From: an uncultured Cohaesibacter sp.
GTDB lineage: Bacteria; Pseudomonadota; Alphaproteobacteria; Rhizobiales; Cohaesibacteraceae
NCBI RefSeq assembly: GCF_963676275.1
Contig: NZ_OY781091.1
Span: forward strand, 62,001-126,000
DNA length: 64,000 nt
Direction of reading: 5' to 3'
Part shown: one piece after another, positions 54,569 to 63,903 of the stretch
How the letters are laid out: every line of letters begins with the position of its first letter
Numbering within the stretch: the stretch's first letter is position 1
Position numbers and translations under genes: made by a program
Notes under the pieces: generated by a model
The model's database searches: none
What the model was told of the DNA's origin: nothing
Seen by the model: the letters and a program-made list of their open reading frames with translations, nothing else

Positions 54569-55267
54569 ATGCTCGCCTATAATGAAAAGAACCAACCAGC
54601 CGGGTTCAGAAGCGCCCTGATCGTAGACGATCATCCGCTTTTCTGCGATGCCCTTTGCATGACCCTGCAAGCGGTTTCCTCGATCCGGTCCGTGCATACC
54701 GTCAACAGCCTGCAAGAGGCCTTGGAAATCATCATCGAACATGACAGCCCGGATCTGATCATGCTCGATCTCAATTTGCCTGACGTGCAGGGGCTCGATG
54801 GTCTTTTGCGGTTGCGCAACACCACCCGGTCTCCCATCGTGGTCATCTCGTCAATGGCGGACAACAAGATCATCAGCTCGGTCATCCATACCGGCGCTTC
54901 CGGCTTCATCCCCAAACACAGCAATCGCGCCATTTTCCAGAAGGCGATAGAGACTCTGGCGCAGGGGCAGAAATTCATTCCCGCCGGCTATGAGCTGCTG
55001 GAAAACAGCCCCGCGCTCAGCGAGGACGAAACCGTCAAGCGCATGGCTTCCCTGACCAACCAGCAGGCCCGCATCCTGCAATTGATCTGCGAGGGCAAAC
55101 TCAACAAGCAGATCGCCTTCGAGCTTTCGATTGCCGAGACCACCGTCAAGGCCCATGTCACCGCAATCATGCGAAAACTGGGGGTACAAAGCCGCACGCA
55201 GGCGGTTCTGGTGGCAAAAAAGACCAGCTTTCAGAGCGTCATCGATGAAGGTGAGGCATCCGGCTGA
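54569..55267 (+). CDS. LuxR-type response regulator (receiver-HTH)
   Basis: A 232-aa response regulator: receiver domain ~10-130 (IVDDHPLF acidic pair, Asp in LIMLDLNLPD, KHS switch lysine) and a C-terminal LuxR/NarL HTH (~160-225, NKQIAFELSIAETTVKAHVTAIMRKL). I use the ATG at 54569 with GAGAG upstream; the frame is open from a TTG at 54530. It precedes a FIST protein and a PAS hybrid kinase, as AgmR/EraR-type regulators do near nosP-nahK genes in Pseudomonas (recalled). It may be the output of that phosphorelay. Confidence 0.9.
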   Translation: MLAYNEKNQPAGFRSALIVDDHPLFCDALCMTLQAVSSIRSVHTVNSLQEALEIIIEHDSPDLIMLDLNLPDVQGLDGLLRLRNTTRSPIVVISSMADNKIISSVIHTGASGFIPKHSNRAIFQKAIETLAQGQKFIPAGYELLENSPALSEDETVKRMASLTNQQARILQLICEGKLNKQIAFELSIAETTVKAHVTAIMRKLGVQSRTQAVLVAKKTSFQSVIDEGEASG

Positions 55268-55305
55268 AGCCTGCGGCCACCGCAAAAGCGGCAAGGGGAG
55301 GGACA

Positions 55306-56478
55306 ATGACAGGAAGGGCCCAGTCTGCAAGCACGCTCGAAGGGAGCGCCGATACCATCCTCAGAACGGCTTGCGTGGATTGCAATGATGCTGACGCGGT
55401 GGATGTCCTGTGTCTGGCCTTGCAGCCCGATGATCTTGATATTGTCATGCTGTTCTTCTCGCCCAGAACCGATATTTCCGCCTTCATTGCCCGGATGGGT
55501 GATCCTTTCGGGCATACCCGATTGGTCGGATGCAGCACCGCAGGCGAGATAGCGCTGAACGGATATGCCGAGGGGACGATCGTGGCTCTGGGCTTTCCCA
55601 AAAGCCACTTTGCCGCCCGCAACGTGCTGATAGAAGATCTCGACAATCTCGATAGCCAGCAACTGGTTGCCAATATCATCCGCAATCGCAACGCTCTGGC
55701 GGCGCAAGCTCCGAGCTGGTCTTCCGAATTCTCCCTTTTGCTGGTTGATGGCCTGTCCACCTGTGAGGATCAGCTCACGGCAGAGATTTCCTTCGGTCTC
55801 GGTCCGGTGCCCCTGTCGGGCGGCTCGGCGGGGGATGGAACCGACTTCTCGCGCACCTTCGTGCTGCATGAAGGCAGGATCCTGTCCAACGCCGCCGTGC
55901 TGGTACAAATGATCAGCCGCTGCCCGATCCGCGTTTTCAAGACCGATCATCTGATCCCGGCAGAAAAGCGCATGGTGGTGACCGGAGCCGATCCGTCGCG
56001 CAGGGTGGTTACGGAAATCAATGCCGAGCCAGCCGCGCGGGAATATGCGCGCATATTGGGCAAGGATCCCGAGCAATTGAGCCCCTTCATCTTTGCAGCC
56101 CATCCGGTGGTGGTCCAGTTCGGAGGCCAGCATCATGTCCGCGCCATCCAGCGCGTGGCAGACAATGGCGATCTGGTCTTCTTCTCCGCCATTGATGAAG
56201 GCGTCGTCCTGACTTTGGCCGAACCGCAGGATATGGCCGAGCATCTGCAAAGAGAGTTGCAGGCACTGGCCGACCCGAAGGCGCCAGATGCGATCATCGC
56301 CTTTGATTGCATCCTGCGGCGGCTGGAAGCCGAGCAGAAGCAATATCTGGGACAACTTTCCCGGATATTGGCGGACAATCGCGTGGTCGGCTTCTCCACT
56401 TATGGCGAGCAATATAATTCCATGCATGTCAACCAGACGCTGACCGGTGTTGCCATCTATCCACCCGATGAGGACTGA
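55306..56478 (+). CDS. nosP: FIST-domain sensory protein, NosP-like
   Basis: A 390-aa protein with FIST_N (~30-220, including GCSTAGEI and the GLGPVPLSGGSAGDG segment) and FIST_C (~225-380) domains and no membrane helix. In Pseudomonas aeruginosa, Shewanella and Legionella, FIST proteins called NosP bind haem and nitric oxide and control a partner histidine kinase encoded next to them. Here the next gene, 2 bp away, is such a kinase. I cannot assign the haem ligand by eye. GGGGAGGGACA leads into the ATG. Confidence 0.85.
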   Translation: MTGRAQSASTLEGSADTILRTACVDCNDADAVDVLCLALQPDDLDIVMLFFSPRTDISAFIARMGDPFGHTRLVGCSTAGEIALNGYAEGTIVALGFPKSHFAARNVLIEDLDNLDSQQLVANIIRNRNALAAQAPSWSSEFSLLLVDGLSTCEDQLTAEISFGLGPVPLSGGSAGDGTDFSRTFVLHEGRILSNAAVLVQMISRCPIRVFKTDHLIPAEKRMVVTGADPSRRVVTEINAEPAAREYARILGKDPEQLSPFIFAAHPVVVQFGGQHHVRAIQRVADNGDLVFFSAIDEGVVLTLAEPQDMAEHLQRELQALADPKAPDAIIAFDCILRRLEAEQKQYLGQLSRILADNRVVGFSTYGEQYNSMHVNQTLTGVAIYPPDED

Positions 56479-56480
56479 CC

Positions 56481-58694
56481 TTGGATTATGGACTGATCAA
56501 TCCCGATGACACACTGGAGCGGCAGAATGAGAAGCTGCTCAAGATCGTGACAACCCTGATGCGGCGCGTCGAAAAGGGCGTTGATGCCTCCGGCGTTGCC
56601 TATGCCCAGTTTCAGCGGGCCGTGATGCTCGAAGACGAGGTGCGCTCGCGCACCCATGATCTGGAACGGGCGCTGGACTTGCTCAATGAATCCAACGCCC
56701 GTCTGGCCAGAGCCAATGCCGAGACCGAAACCGCACGGGTCAATCTGGCCAATGCGCTGGAAACAGTGCAGGAAGGCTTTGCCCTGTTCGATGCCGAAGA
56801 TGTGCTGGTCATGTGCAACAGCCGCTTCGGGCTGCATTTGCGCGATGTCCATCCCCATCTGAAAGCCGGGCTGCATTTCGAGACTTATGTCCAGATGGTC
56901 AGCACCAGCAGATATCTGGATTTGCCCGAGGGCCAGAATGCCCAGACATGGGCGGCATTGCGGCTGGAACGCCACAAGGACAATCATGTCGCCTTCAATG
57001 TCTGTATGGCCGGGGATTTCTGGCTACAGGTGAGCGAACATCGCACGCCTGACGGCGGCACGGTCATTCTGCAAACCGACATCACCGATATGGTCCTGCT
57101 GGAGCGGCAGGAGCGCGAGCGCCTGCTCGATGGTCAGGCGCGCCTGATCCGTGCCACCCTTGAACATCTCAATCAGGGCATCTGCATCTTCGATCATCAG
57201 AACCGGTTGATCGGCTGGAATCAGCGCGCCGGAGAGTTGCTGACGATCCCGGCGCGTCTGTTCCAGCTGGGCAGCGGCTTTGCTGCGCTCTACAAGCATA
57301 TCCGCGCCAAGGTGAGTTTTGCCGACAGCTCGGTTGCGCACCAGATCGAGGAATGGGTTCAGGATGGCGCGACACGCGCCCCTCTCTCCTTCGAAATTCT
57401 GATCGGCAGGGAAAGAACGCTGGCCGCCTTCGCCCAGCAGATGCCCAACGAGGGCTTCGTGATCAGTTTTACCGATGTGAGCGCGGAGCGGGCCGCCGTG
57501 CGGGCCATGTCGGAGGTGAATGAAACGCTCGAGCAGCGCGTCGCCGAGCGCACGCTGGAACTGGAAGATGCCTTGCGCGAAGCGGAAAGGGCCAATGCCT
57601 CCAAATCCCGTTTTGTCGCTGCTGCCAGCCATGATCTGCTCCAGCCTCTCTCGGCCGCCAAGCTGTTTGTCGCTTCGCTCGAAAGCGAAATAGACGTGCC
57701 GGAACTGAATGAACGCATTTCAAAGGCCTGCAACGCACTGATGAGCGCCGAGGCGATTCTCAACGCGCTGCTGGATATCTCCAAGCTGGATTCTGGGCGG
57801 GCGGCACTGCATGTGGGGCCGGTTTCGCTGGAAAAACTGCTGGAACAGTTGCGCGACGAACTTGGCCCGTTGGCAGAAAAGAAGGGGCTGCAATTTCGGA
57901 TGGTGCCCACCTGCGCAATCGTTGACAGCGATGCGTCCTATTTGCGCCGTATCCTGCAAAATCTGATCAGCAATGCCATCCGCTACACCGTGAAGGGCAA
58001 GGTCCTGGTCGGGGTGCGCAAACGGGGCGACAAGCGGATTGTAGAGGTCTGGGATACCGGGCCGGGCATTCCAGAGCATGAGCAGGGCAGGATCTTTGAT
58101 GAATTCCAGCGCCTCAATGCCAGTGTGAGCGCTGCCGATGGCATGGGGTTGGGCTTGGCGATCGTCGAGCGGGCCTGTCGCTTGCTCAAACATCCCTTGC
58201 GCCTGCATTCCGAGCTGGGCAGGGGAACGCTCTTTTCTGTCGAACTGCCCTGCACCCCGGATCTGCCCAAATGCGATCTACCACAGGATCTCATCCTGCT
58301 CGGCAGGCAGAAACGGCTCAGCCTTGAGCATCATATCGTTCTGCTGATCGAGAATGACAGCAACCTCAGAAGCGCCATCTCGATCACGCTGGAAAAATGG
58401 GGCGTCGATGTCTTGCCCTGCGCCAATGAAGCGGAGGCGACATCGGTGTTGCAGGAGCTGGATATCGCTCCGGACGCCATCATCGCCGATTATCAGCTTG
58501 ATGCGGGCATATTGGGAACGGATGTGGTGGAGCGGCTGCGCGAGCGCTACGGCAAGGTGCCCGCCTGTATCATCTCGGCCAACCGTTCGCCGCTGCTCGC
58601 CGAGCAATGTCGCAATCTTGGTGCTGCACTTCACCATAAACCGCTCAACCCACTGGAACTGCGCGAATTTCTGGAAGATGCCGCGAGCCGCTAG
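56481..58694 (+). CDS. nahK: PAS-domain hybrid histidine kinase, NahK-like
   Basis: A 737-aa soluble hybrid kinase: N-terminal coiled coil (~10-90), two PAS domains (~90-210 and ~220-345), a second coiled coil, HisKA with His384 in AASHDLLQPLSAAKL, HATPase with DTGPGIP and GMGLGLAIV, and a C-terminal receiver with Asp670 in IADYQLD. This order fits NahK/ErcS'-type kinases that pair with NosP. No ATG is available at the 5' end; the TTG at 56481 with GAGGA upstream is the best start, 2 bp after the FIST stop. Confidence 0.88.
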   Translation: MDYGLINPDDTLERQNEKLLKIVTTLMRRVEKGVDASGVAYAQFQRAVMLEDEVRSRTHDLERALDLLNESNARLARANAETETARVNLANALETVQEGFALFDAEDVLVMCNSRFGLHLRDVHPHLKAGLHFETYVQMVSTSRYLDLPEGQNAQTWAALRLERHKDNHVAFNVCMAGDFWLQVSEHRTPDGGTVILQTDITDMVLLERQERERLLDGQARLIRATLEHLNQGICIFDHQNRLIGWNQRAGELLTIPARLFQLGSGFAALYKHIRAKVSFADSSVAHQIEEWVQDGATRAPLSFEILIGRERTLAAFAQQMPNEGFVISFTDVSAERAAVRAMSEVNETLEQRVAERTLELEDALREAERANASKSRFVAAASHDLLQPLSAAKLFVASLESEIDVPELNERISKACNALMSAEAILNALLDISKLDSGRAALHVGPVSLEKLLEQLRDELGPLAEKKGLQFRMVPTCAIVDSDASYLRRILQNLISNAIRYTVKGKVLVGVRKRGDKRIVEVWDTGPGIPEHEQGRIFDEFQRLNASVSAADGMGLGLAIVERACRLLKHPLRLHSELGRGTLFSVELPCTPDLPKCDLPQDLILLGRQKRLSLEHHIVLLIENDSNLRSAISITLEKWGVDVLPCANEAEATSVLQELDIAPDAIIADYQLDAGILGTDVVERLRERYGKVPACIISANRSPLLAEQCRNLGAALHHKPLNPLELREFLEDAASR

Positions 58695-58781
58695 ACCCCG
58701 CAAAGGATCATGCTGACTCGCAAAAAGGTGGGAAAGTTGGGGGACTGTTTTCTTGTCTTGATTTGTCTTGTTTATGGCCTT

Positions 58782-58865
58782 GTGCCGTCTATAGGACGGC
58801 ACCGCCCTTCCGGGATGCTCAGACCCACGAGTCCCGGAAGGGGGCTGGGCTCAATCAAGCCCAGC
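58782..58865. terminator. Three consecutive hairpins between convergent genes
   Basis: Three perfect stems lie in a row: GTGCCGTC/GACGGCAC (58782-58802), CCCTTCCGGGA/TCCCGGAAGGG (58805-58842) and GCTGGGCT/AGCCCAGC (58844-58865). They fill most of the 179-bp gap between nahK and the aldehyde dehydrogenase gene and should end transcription from both sides. Confidence 0.65.
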
Positions 58866-58873
58866 GGGGAGTA

Positions 58874-60418
58874 TCAGAAGAAACCCAGAGCGTCGGTTGA
58901 ATAGCTCACCAGCATATTCTTGGTCTGGCGATAATGCTCCAGCATCATCTTGTGAGTCTCGCGACCGATACCCGACTGCTTGTAGCCACCAAAGGCCGCA
59001 TGGGCCGGATAGGCATGGTAGCAGTTGGTCCAGACGCGACCGGCCTGAATTTCGCGGCCAAAGCGGAAGGCGCGGTTGCCATTGCGGGTCCAGACACCGG
59101 CCCCGAGGCCGAATTCGGTGTCATTGGCAATGGCCAGCGCTTCGTCATCATCCTTGAAGGTGCAGACCGAGAGAACCGGTCCGAAAATCTCCTCCTGGAA
59201 GATGCGCATCTTGTTGTTGCCCTTGAAGACAGTCGGATTGATATAGTTGCCACCCTCAAGGCCGGGCAGGTTGGCCACCGTGCCACCCATCAGGCAGGTC
59301 GCGCCTTCCTGTTCTCCGATCTTCAGATAGGACGAGATCTTTTCCTTCTGCTCACCCGATGCCTGGGCGCCGATCATGGTTGCCATGTCGAGCGGGTTGC
59401 CCTGCTTGACCTTCTTGACCCGTTCCAGAGCGCGGGCCATGAAATCGTCATAGATCGATTCCTGCACCAGCGCGCGAGACGGACAGGTGCAGACCTCGCC
59501 CGAATTGAGGGCGAACATCGAGAAGCCTTCAAGGCATTTGTCAAAGAAGGCGTCATCCGCATCCATGATATCTTCAAAGAAGATGTTGGGCGACTTGCCG
59601 CCAAGCTCCAGCGTCACCGGAATGAGATTCTGTGACGCATATTGCATGATCAGGCGGCCGGTTGTTGTCTCACCCGTAAAGGCGATTTTGGCGACACGCT
59701 TGGAAGAGGCAAGAGGTTTGCCAGCTTCAAGACCGAAGCCATTGACCACATTGACCACGCCTGGCGGCAGAAGATGGCCAACCAGTTCCATGAACACCAT
59801 GATCGAGGCCGGGGTCTGTTCCGCAGGCTTGAGCACCACGCAGTTGCCTGCTGCCAGTGCCGGCGCCAGTTTCCAGACAGCCATCAGAAGCGGAAAGTTC
59901 CAGGGAATGATCTGGCCGACCACGCCCAGCGGCTCGGGAATGTGATAGGCATAGGTGTTGTTGTCGATTTCCGAGATATGCCCTTCCTCGGCACGAATGC
60001 AGCCTGCGAAATAGCGGAAATGGTCGATCGCAAGCGCCACGTCAGCGGCAATCGACTCGCGGATCGGTTTGCCATTGTCGATGGTTTCCGCCACCGCCAG
60101 CATCTTGGTATTGGCTTCCATCAGATCTGCCATCTTGAGCAGAATGTTGGAGCGTTCCGTGGTTGATGTCTTGCCCCAGGCCGGAAAGGCCGCATGGGCT
60201 GCATCCAATGCTGCTTCGACGTCATCGCCATTCGAGCGGGCACATTGACAGATCACTTCGCCCGTGATGGGGGTGACATTGTCGAAATACTGCCCTGACT
60301 TCGGCTCGGTAAACTGGCCGTTGATGAAGTTGCCATAGCGTGCCTTGAACGGAAATTCGACGCCCAGATGGCTGGTGTCGAGCGCAGCGCTGCGGCTGGC
60401 CGGTGTATTGATATCCAT
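58874..60418 (-). CDS. NAD-dependent aldehyde dehydrogenase (ExaC/AldA-like)
   Basis: A 514-aa ALDH with the cofactor-site segments IIPWNFP and [11 protein letters not shown], the general-base Glu motif LELGGKSPN and catalytic Cys in [19 protein letters not shown] precedes the ATG at 60418; upstream in-frame codons lack a site. Such enzymes oxidise acetaldehyde, chloroacetaldehyde or related aldehydes. Its position next to a NosP/NahK/LuxR group parallels Pseudomonas, where related regulators control ethanol oxidation genes including exaC (recalled). Confidence 0.92.
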   Translation of the reverse strand: MDINTPASRSAALDTSHLGVEFPFKARYGNFINGQFTEPKSGQYFDNVTPITGEVICQCARSNGDDVEAALDAAHAAFPAWGKTSTTERSNILLKMADLMEANTKMLAVAETIDNGKPIRESIAADVALAIDHFRYFAGCIRAEEGHISEIDNNTYAYHIPEPLGVVGQIIPWNFPLLMAVWKLAPALAAGNCVVLKPAEQTPASIMVFMELVGHLLPPGVVNVVNGFGLEAGKPLASSKRVAKIAFTGETTTGRLIMQYASQNLIPVTLELGGKSPNIFFEDIMDADDAFFDKCLEGFSMFALNSGEVCTCPSRALVQESIYDDFMARALERVKKVKQGNPLDMATMIGAQASGEQKEKISSYLKIGEQEGATCLMGGTVANLPGLEGGNYINPTVFKGNNKMRIFQEEIFGPVLSVCTFKDDDEALAIANDTEFGLGAGVWTRNGNRAFRFGREIQAGRVWTNCYHAYPAHAAFGGYKQSGIGRETHKMMLEHYRQTKNMLVSYSTDALGFF

Positions 60419-61670
60419 GATTTCTCCTCCCAAATGGATTTGCGCACATCCTGCCCGATCATCATTTTGCGGCTCCCGATTGACGAGGCCTGACTTCTTG
60501 GGTCTGTTGGACCGGACGGATTGCAAACCGTAACGAGATGAGCTTATGGCGCTCTATGAAAGGAGCCTATGAGACCAAGGTGCCGATCACGAATATCGGT
60601 GTTATTACGTATGTCAAAACAATATTCGCAGGTGACGGAAAAACAAACACTTGCCGCAATGCAGCATGGATGGCCTTAAGGCAGATATACCGACTTTGGC
60701 ATTGCTGTCACGGCCCGCTTTCAGGTCAGCTGCACCCCGTTGGCTGTATCATGCAGAGCTGTTGCGACGATCCCGCCATCAGGTTGACTGGGCGCGGACT
60801 ATTCTTCGGCCCGTATCGCGGTGCATGCGAAGCCGGTTGGAAAGGTGAAATATGTGAACAGTTTGGATTTCCAGATTTTGTGCACCAAAAACCGACTCAA
60901 ATGGTAAAAAAATTTTCAGCGACATTTTGGATAAGTATAATAACGTAATCGGCATTTTGTCGGCTAAAATGTGACTTTTAAAGGCAAATTCCGATTGAAG
61001 AGCTGGGGCGCACAGGGTGCCATCTGTCTTTTTTTGTCCTGACTTGTATGAATTTTACTGCACGGAACAGACCATACAAATAACCCAATGTTTTATCTGT
61101 ATTCTTTCAGGTGCGCCGTGGCTTTCATCAAAATCCTGTCTCTTCCAATCCCGTTGGTGGAGCCGGTCGGGCAAATCATCTCGACGATGCCGGACTGTAT
61201 CACCATGCGGTAGCGGGCCGGTATGTTGGTGCCAGAGCAATGCGCTTCTGTCCACCCTGCCTTGTCAGGAAAGGTGGAGGAGTATGCTGCGGATGCTAAA
61301 TAGGGGTGCCAAGGCGGGGAGAAGGCACTTGACGCGTGTGGCGTCTTAGCCTATCGCCTTAATTCGTACGTTCAATAAATCAGACTCTGGCCATGCCTTC
61401 GTCGTGACCCGTAGGCACCAGTTGGACTTCAGACAACGTACATGCCATTTGAGAATGCCCTGATGCCAGCAGGTTCGGCATCAAGCGTGATGCTGGCCCA
61501 AGCAAGCCCGAAACCGAGCAGGTCCGGCGTCATCTTCAAGACCATAACCGCCAAGGGACGGCTGCCTTCGTCATTCCTCCAGATGTTGAGCGCTGAGCCC
61601 TCAGTGACGTTGCGTTCATCGCTTTGCTGATGATGTCAAGGCCACCACCAACAAAAGGACAGTAGCTTTC
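60419..61670. other. 1.25-kb region with no recognisable gene
   Basis: Both neighbours are transcribed away from this gap, so it holds their promoters. It is more AT-rich than its surroundings around 60880-60980, where ACATTTT/AAAATGT (60922-60972) form a spaced inverted repeat. A small hairpin lies at 61331-61345. Open frames of up to 136 codons occur on both strands, but none shows a known motif or good start site. A short stretch near 61115-61200 reads like protein for ~30 codons before a stop and could be a gene remnant. Confidence 0.5.
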
Positions 61671-63761
61671 ATGACCGCTCCTGCTAAACCCCGCACATTA
61701 TTCCTGACGCCGACGACGGATGCATTCCGGCTTGCCACCCCGGCGCTGGGGCTGGTTCGCGCTTTGCAGCGCGCTGGCCACACGGTCGCCTTTGCCAAGC
61801 CGGTTGCCGATTCCACCATGCAAGATGGGGAAGAGGATATTTCGGTTCATTTCGCCCGCTCCCTGTGCAACCTGACAGTGCCCGAGCCGATCTCTCTGGC
61901 TCATGCGGAAGACCAGATTCGCTCCGGCAATATCAGCACCCTGCTGGAAGATATCGTGGCTCTGGTTGAAGAAGCACGTGGTGATGCGGAAATCGTTGTC
62001 GTTGAAGGCGTTGTCCCCGCTGAGGATCACAATCTGATCAGCGATCTGGATGTCGCCATGGGGCGCAGCCTTGCGGCTGAAGTCATCGCGGTTCTGTCCG
62101 GCAAATCCGGCGACGTGCCGACCATCGTTGATGCCGTGCGCGACGTTGCCCTGCGCGTCAACACTGCCGTGCGTCCGCTGGCCGGTGTCATGATCGGTCG
62201 CCTGCCTGATGTTGCGCTTGCCAGTGAGATCAAGCTTGCCCTTGAAGCCGCCAATCTCAATTTCCCGGTCATCGCCGCCTATCCGGTCACGCAGGCGCTC
62301 AACGCTCCGCGCCTCAAGGATGTGGTTGATGAGATCGGCTGCAAGATCCGCTATAAGGGCGGTCTTGAGTCTGCCCGCATGGAAGATGTCGTTGTCGCCG
62401 CCCGCCCGCCGGAACATCTGGTCAAGCTGTTCAAGCCCGGCACCCTCGTTGTCACCCCGGGTGATCGCTCCGACGTCATCATGACCACCGCTCTGGCGCA
62501 AAGCTCGGGCATGCCGATTGCCGGCCTGATGCTGACCTGTGGCGTGCCTCTTTCGCCGTCTCTGGATGAGTTTCTCAGCGCCCGCTTCTCCGACCTGACC
62601 ATTCTGGAAGTCGAAGAACAGACCTTTGATGCGGCAACCAGACTGGCCGCCATGGATCGCCGCGTGCGGCTGGGTGATGATCGTCGCATGGAAGTGCTGA
62701 TGGATCACACTGCCGATCACACCGATCTGGCCGCTCTTCGCCTCGACGATACCGGCGACGCCACCGTTCACATGCCGCCTCCGATGTTCCGTCATCGTCT
62801 CATTCAGGATGCCAGCCGTGCGGCTGCGACCATCGTCCTGCCCGAAGGCGACGAGCCACGCACCCTGCGTGCTGCCGTCATCTGCGCCGAGAAGAAGATC
62901 GCCCGCTGCCTGCTGCTGGCCAAACCGGCTGAGGTGAAGGCCGTCTCGGAAAGCCATGGCATCGCCCTGCCTGCCAATCTGGAAGTCATCGACCCGGACA
63001 GCATTCGCGGCAAATATATCGCGCCGATGTGCGAGCTGCGCAAGAAGAAGGGCCTGACCGCCGAACAGGCAGAAGCCCAGCTGGAAGACAATGTCGTTCT
63101 GGGCACCATGATGCTGGCTGTCGGCGATGTTGACGGTCTGGTTTCCGGTGCCGTTCACACCACCGCGTCAACCGTGCGTCCTGCCCTGCAGCTGATCAAG
63201 ACCGCTCCGGGCAACTCGATCGTTTCTTCCGTCTTCTTCATGCTGATGCCGGATCAGGTGCTGGTTTATGGTGACTGCGCCATCAACCCCGATCCCGATG
63301 CTGCCCAGCTGGCGGAAGTTGCCATGCAGTCGGCTGATTCTGCCAAGGCATTCGGCATCATTCCCAAGGTTGCCATGATCTCCTACTCCACCGGCACCTC
63401 CGGTGTTGGCGCCGATGTCGACAAGGTTCGCGAGGCCACGGCAATCGTCAAGGAAAAACGCCCTGACATTATCGTCGACGGCCCGATCCAGTATGATGCC
63501 GCCTCCGTTGAAAGCGTCAACCGCCAGAAGGCTCCGGGCAGCCCGCTTGACGGTCATGCCAATGTCTTCATCTTCCCGGATCTGAACACCGGCAACACCA
63601 CCTACAAGGCCGTTCAGCGCTCTGCCGATGTGGTCTCTGTCGGCCCGATGTTGCAGGGCCTGCGCAAACCGGTGAACGACCTCTCCCGCGGCGCGCTGGT
63701 TGACGATATCGTCTATACCATCGCTCTGACGGCCATTCAGGCCGGTGCCGAAAAGGCTTAA
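61671..63761 (+). CDS. pta: Phosphate acetyltransferase, long form
   Basis: A 696-aa Pta with an N-terminal P-loop-like AAA_26 region (~1-210), a DRTGG domain (~215-335) and the catalytic PTA_PTB domain (~365-690, with SGAVHTTASTVRPALQLI and SYSTGTSGVGADVDKV). It interconverts acetyl-CoA and acetyl phosphate. The N-terminal region starts FLTPTTDAFRLATPALG and lacks a classical Walker A. AAAGGA lies before the ATG. No acetate kinase gene is in the window. It could feed acetyl units from aldehyde oxidation or fermentation. Confidence 0.94.
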   Translation: MTAPAKPRTLFLTPTTDAFRLATPALGLVRALQRAGHTVAFAKPVADSTMQDGEEDISVHFARSLCNLTVPEPISLAHAEDQIRSGNISTLLEDIVALVEEARGDAEIVVVEGVVPAEDHNLISDLDVAMGRSLAAEVIAVLSGKSGDVPTIVDAVRDVALRVNTAVRPLAGVMIGRLPDVALASEIKLALEAANLNFPVIAAYPVTQALNAPRLKDVVDEIGCKIRYKGGLESARMEDVVVAARPPEHLVKLFKPGTLVVTPGDRSDVIMTTALAQSSGMPIAGLMLTCGVPLSPSLDEFLSARFSDLTILEVEEQTFDAATRLAAMDRRVRLGDDRRMEVLMDHTADHTDLAALRLDDTGDATVHMPPPMFRHRLIQDASRAAATIVLPEGDEPRTLRAAVICAEKKIARCLLLAKPAEVKAVSESHGIALPANLEVIDPDSIRGKYIAPMCELRKKKGLTAEQAEAQLEDNVVLGTMMLAVGDVDGLVSGAVHTTASTVRPALQLIKTAPGNSIVSSVFFMLMPDQVLVYGDCAINPDPDAAQLAEVAMQSADSAKAFGIIPKVAMISYSTGTSGVGADVDKVREATAIVKEKRPDIIVDGPIQYDAASVESVNRQKAPGSPLDGHANVFIFPDLNTGNTTYKAVQRSADVVSVGPMLQGLRKPVNDLSRGALVDDIVYTIALTAIQAGAEKA

Positions 63762-63802
63762 GGCCTTGATCGTGCATGTGAGCTTGTCGCTCAGTTGAAA
63801 TG

Positions 63803-63838
63803 AAAAAGGCTCCCGGGCATTTGCTCGGGAGCCTTTTT
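63803..63838 (+). terminator. Intrinsic terminator of pta
   Basis: AAAAAGGCTCCCG and CGGGAGCCTTTTT form a perfect 13-bp stem with a T-tract on both strands, 41 bp after the pta stop. It can also serve the convergent gene ending at 63904. Confidence 0.95.
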
Positions 63839-63903
63839 ATCTTTGCGGGGTTCATTCGGGGCTGATCACCGCTCAGGCTGGCAGCCTGTCATTTTGCTGA
63901 CAG

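Noticed and set aside
60538..61349. Frames of 136 and 110 codons in the gap before pta
   Set aside because: Composition is not protein-like (many Cys, Trp and Arg), with no motif or clear ribosome binding site.
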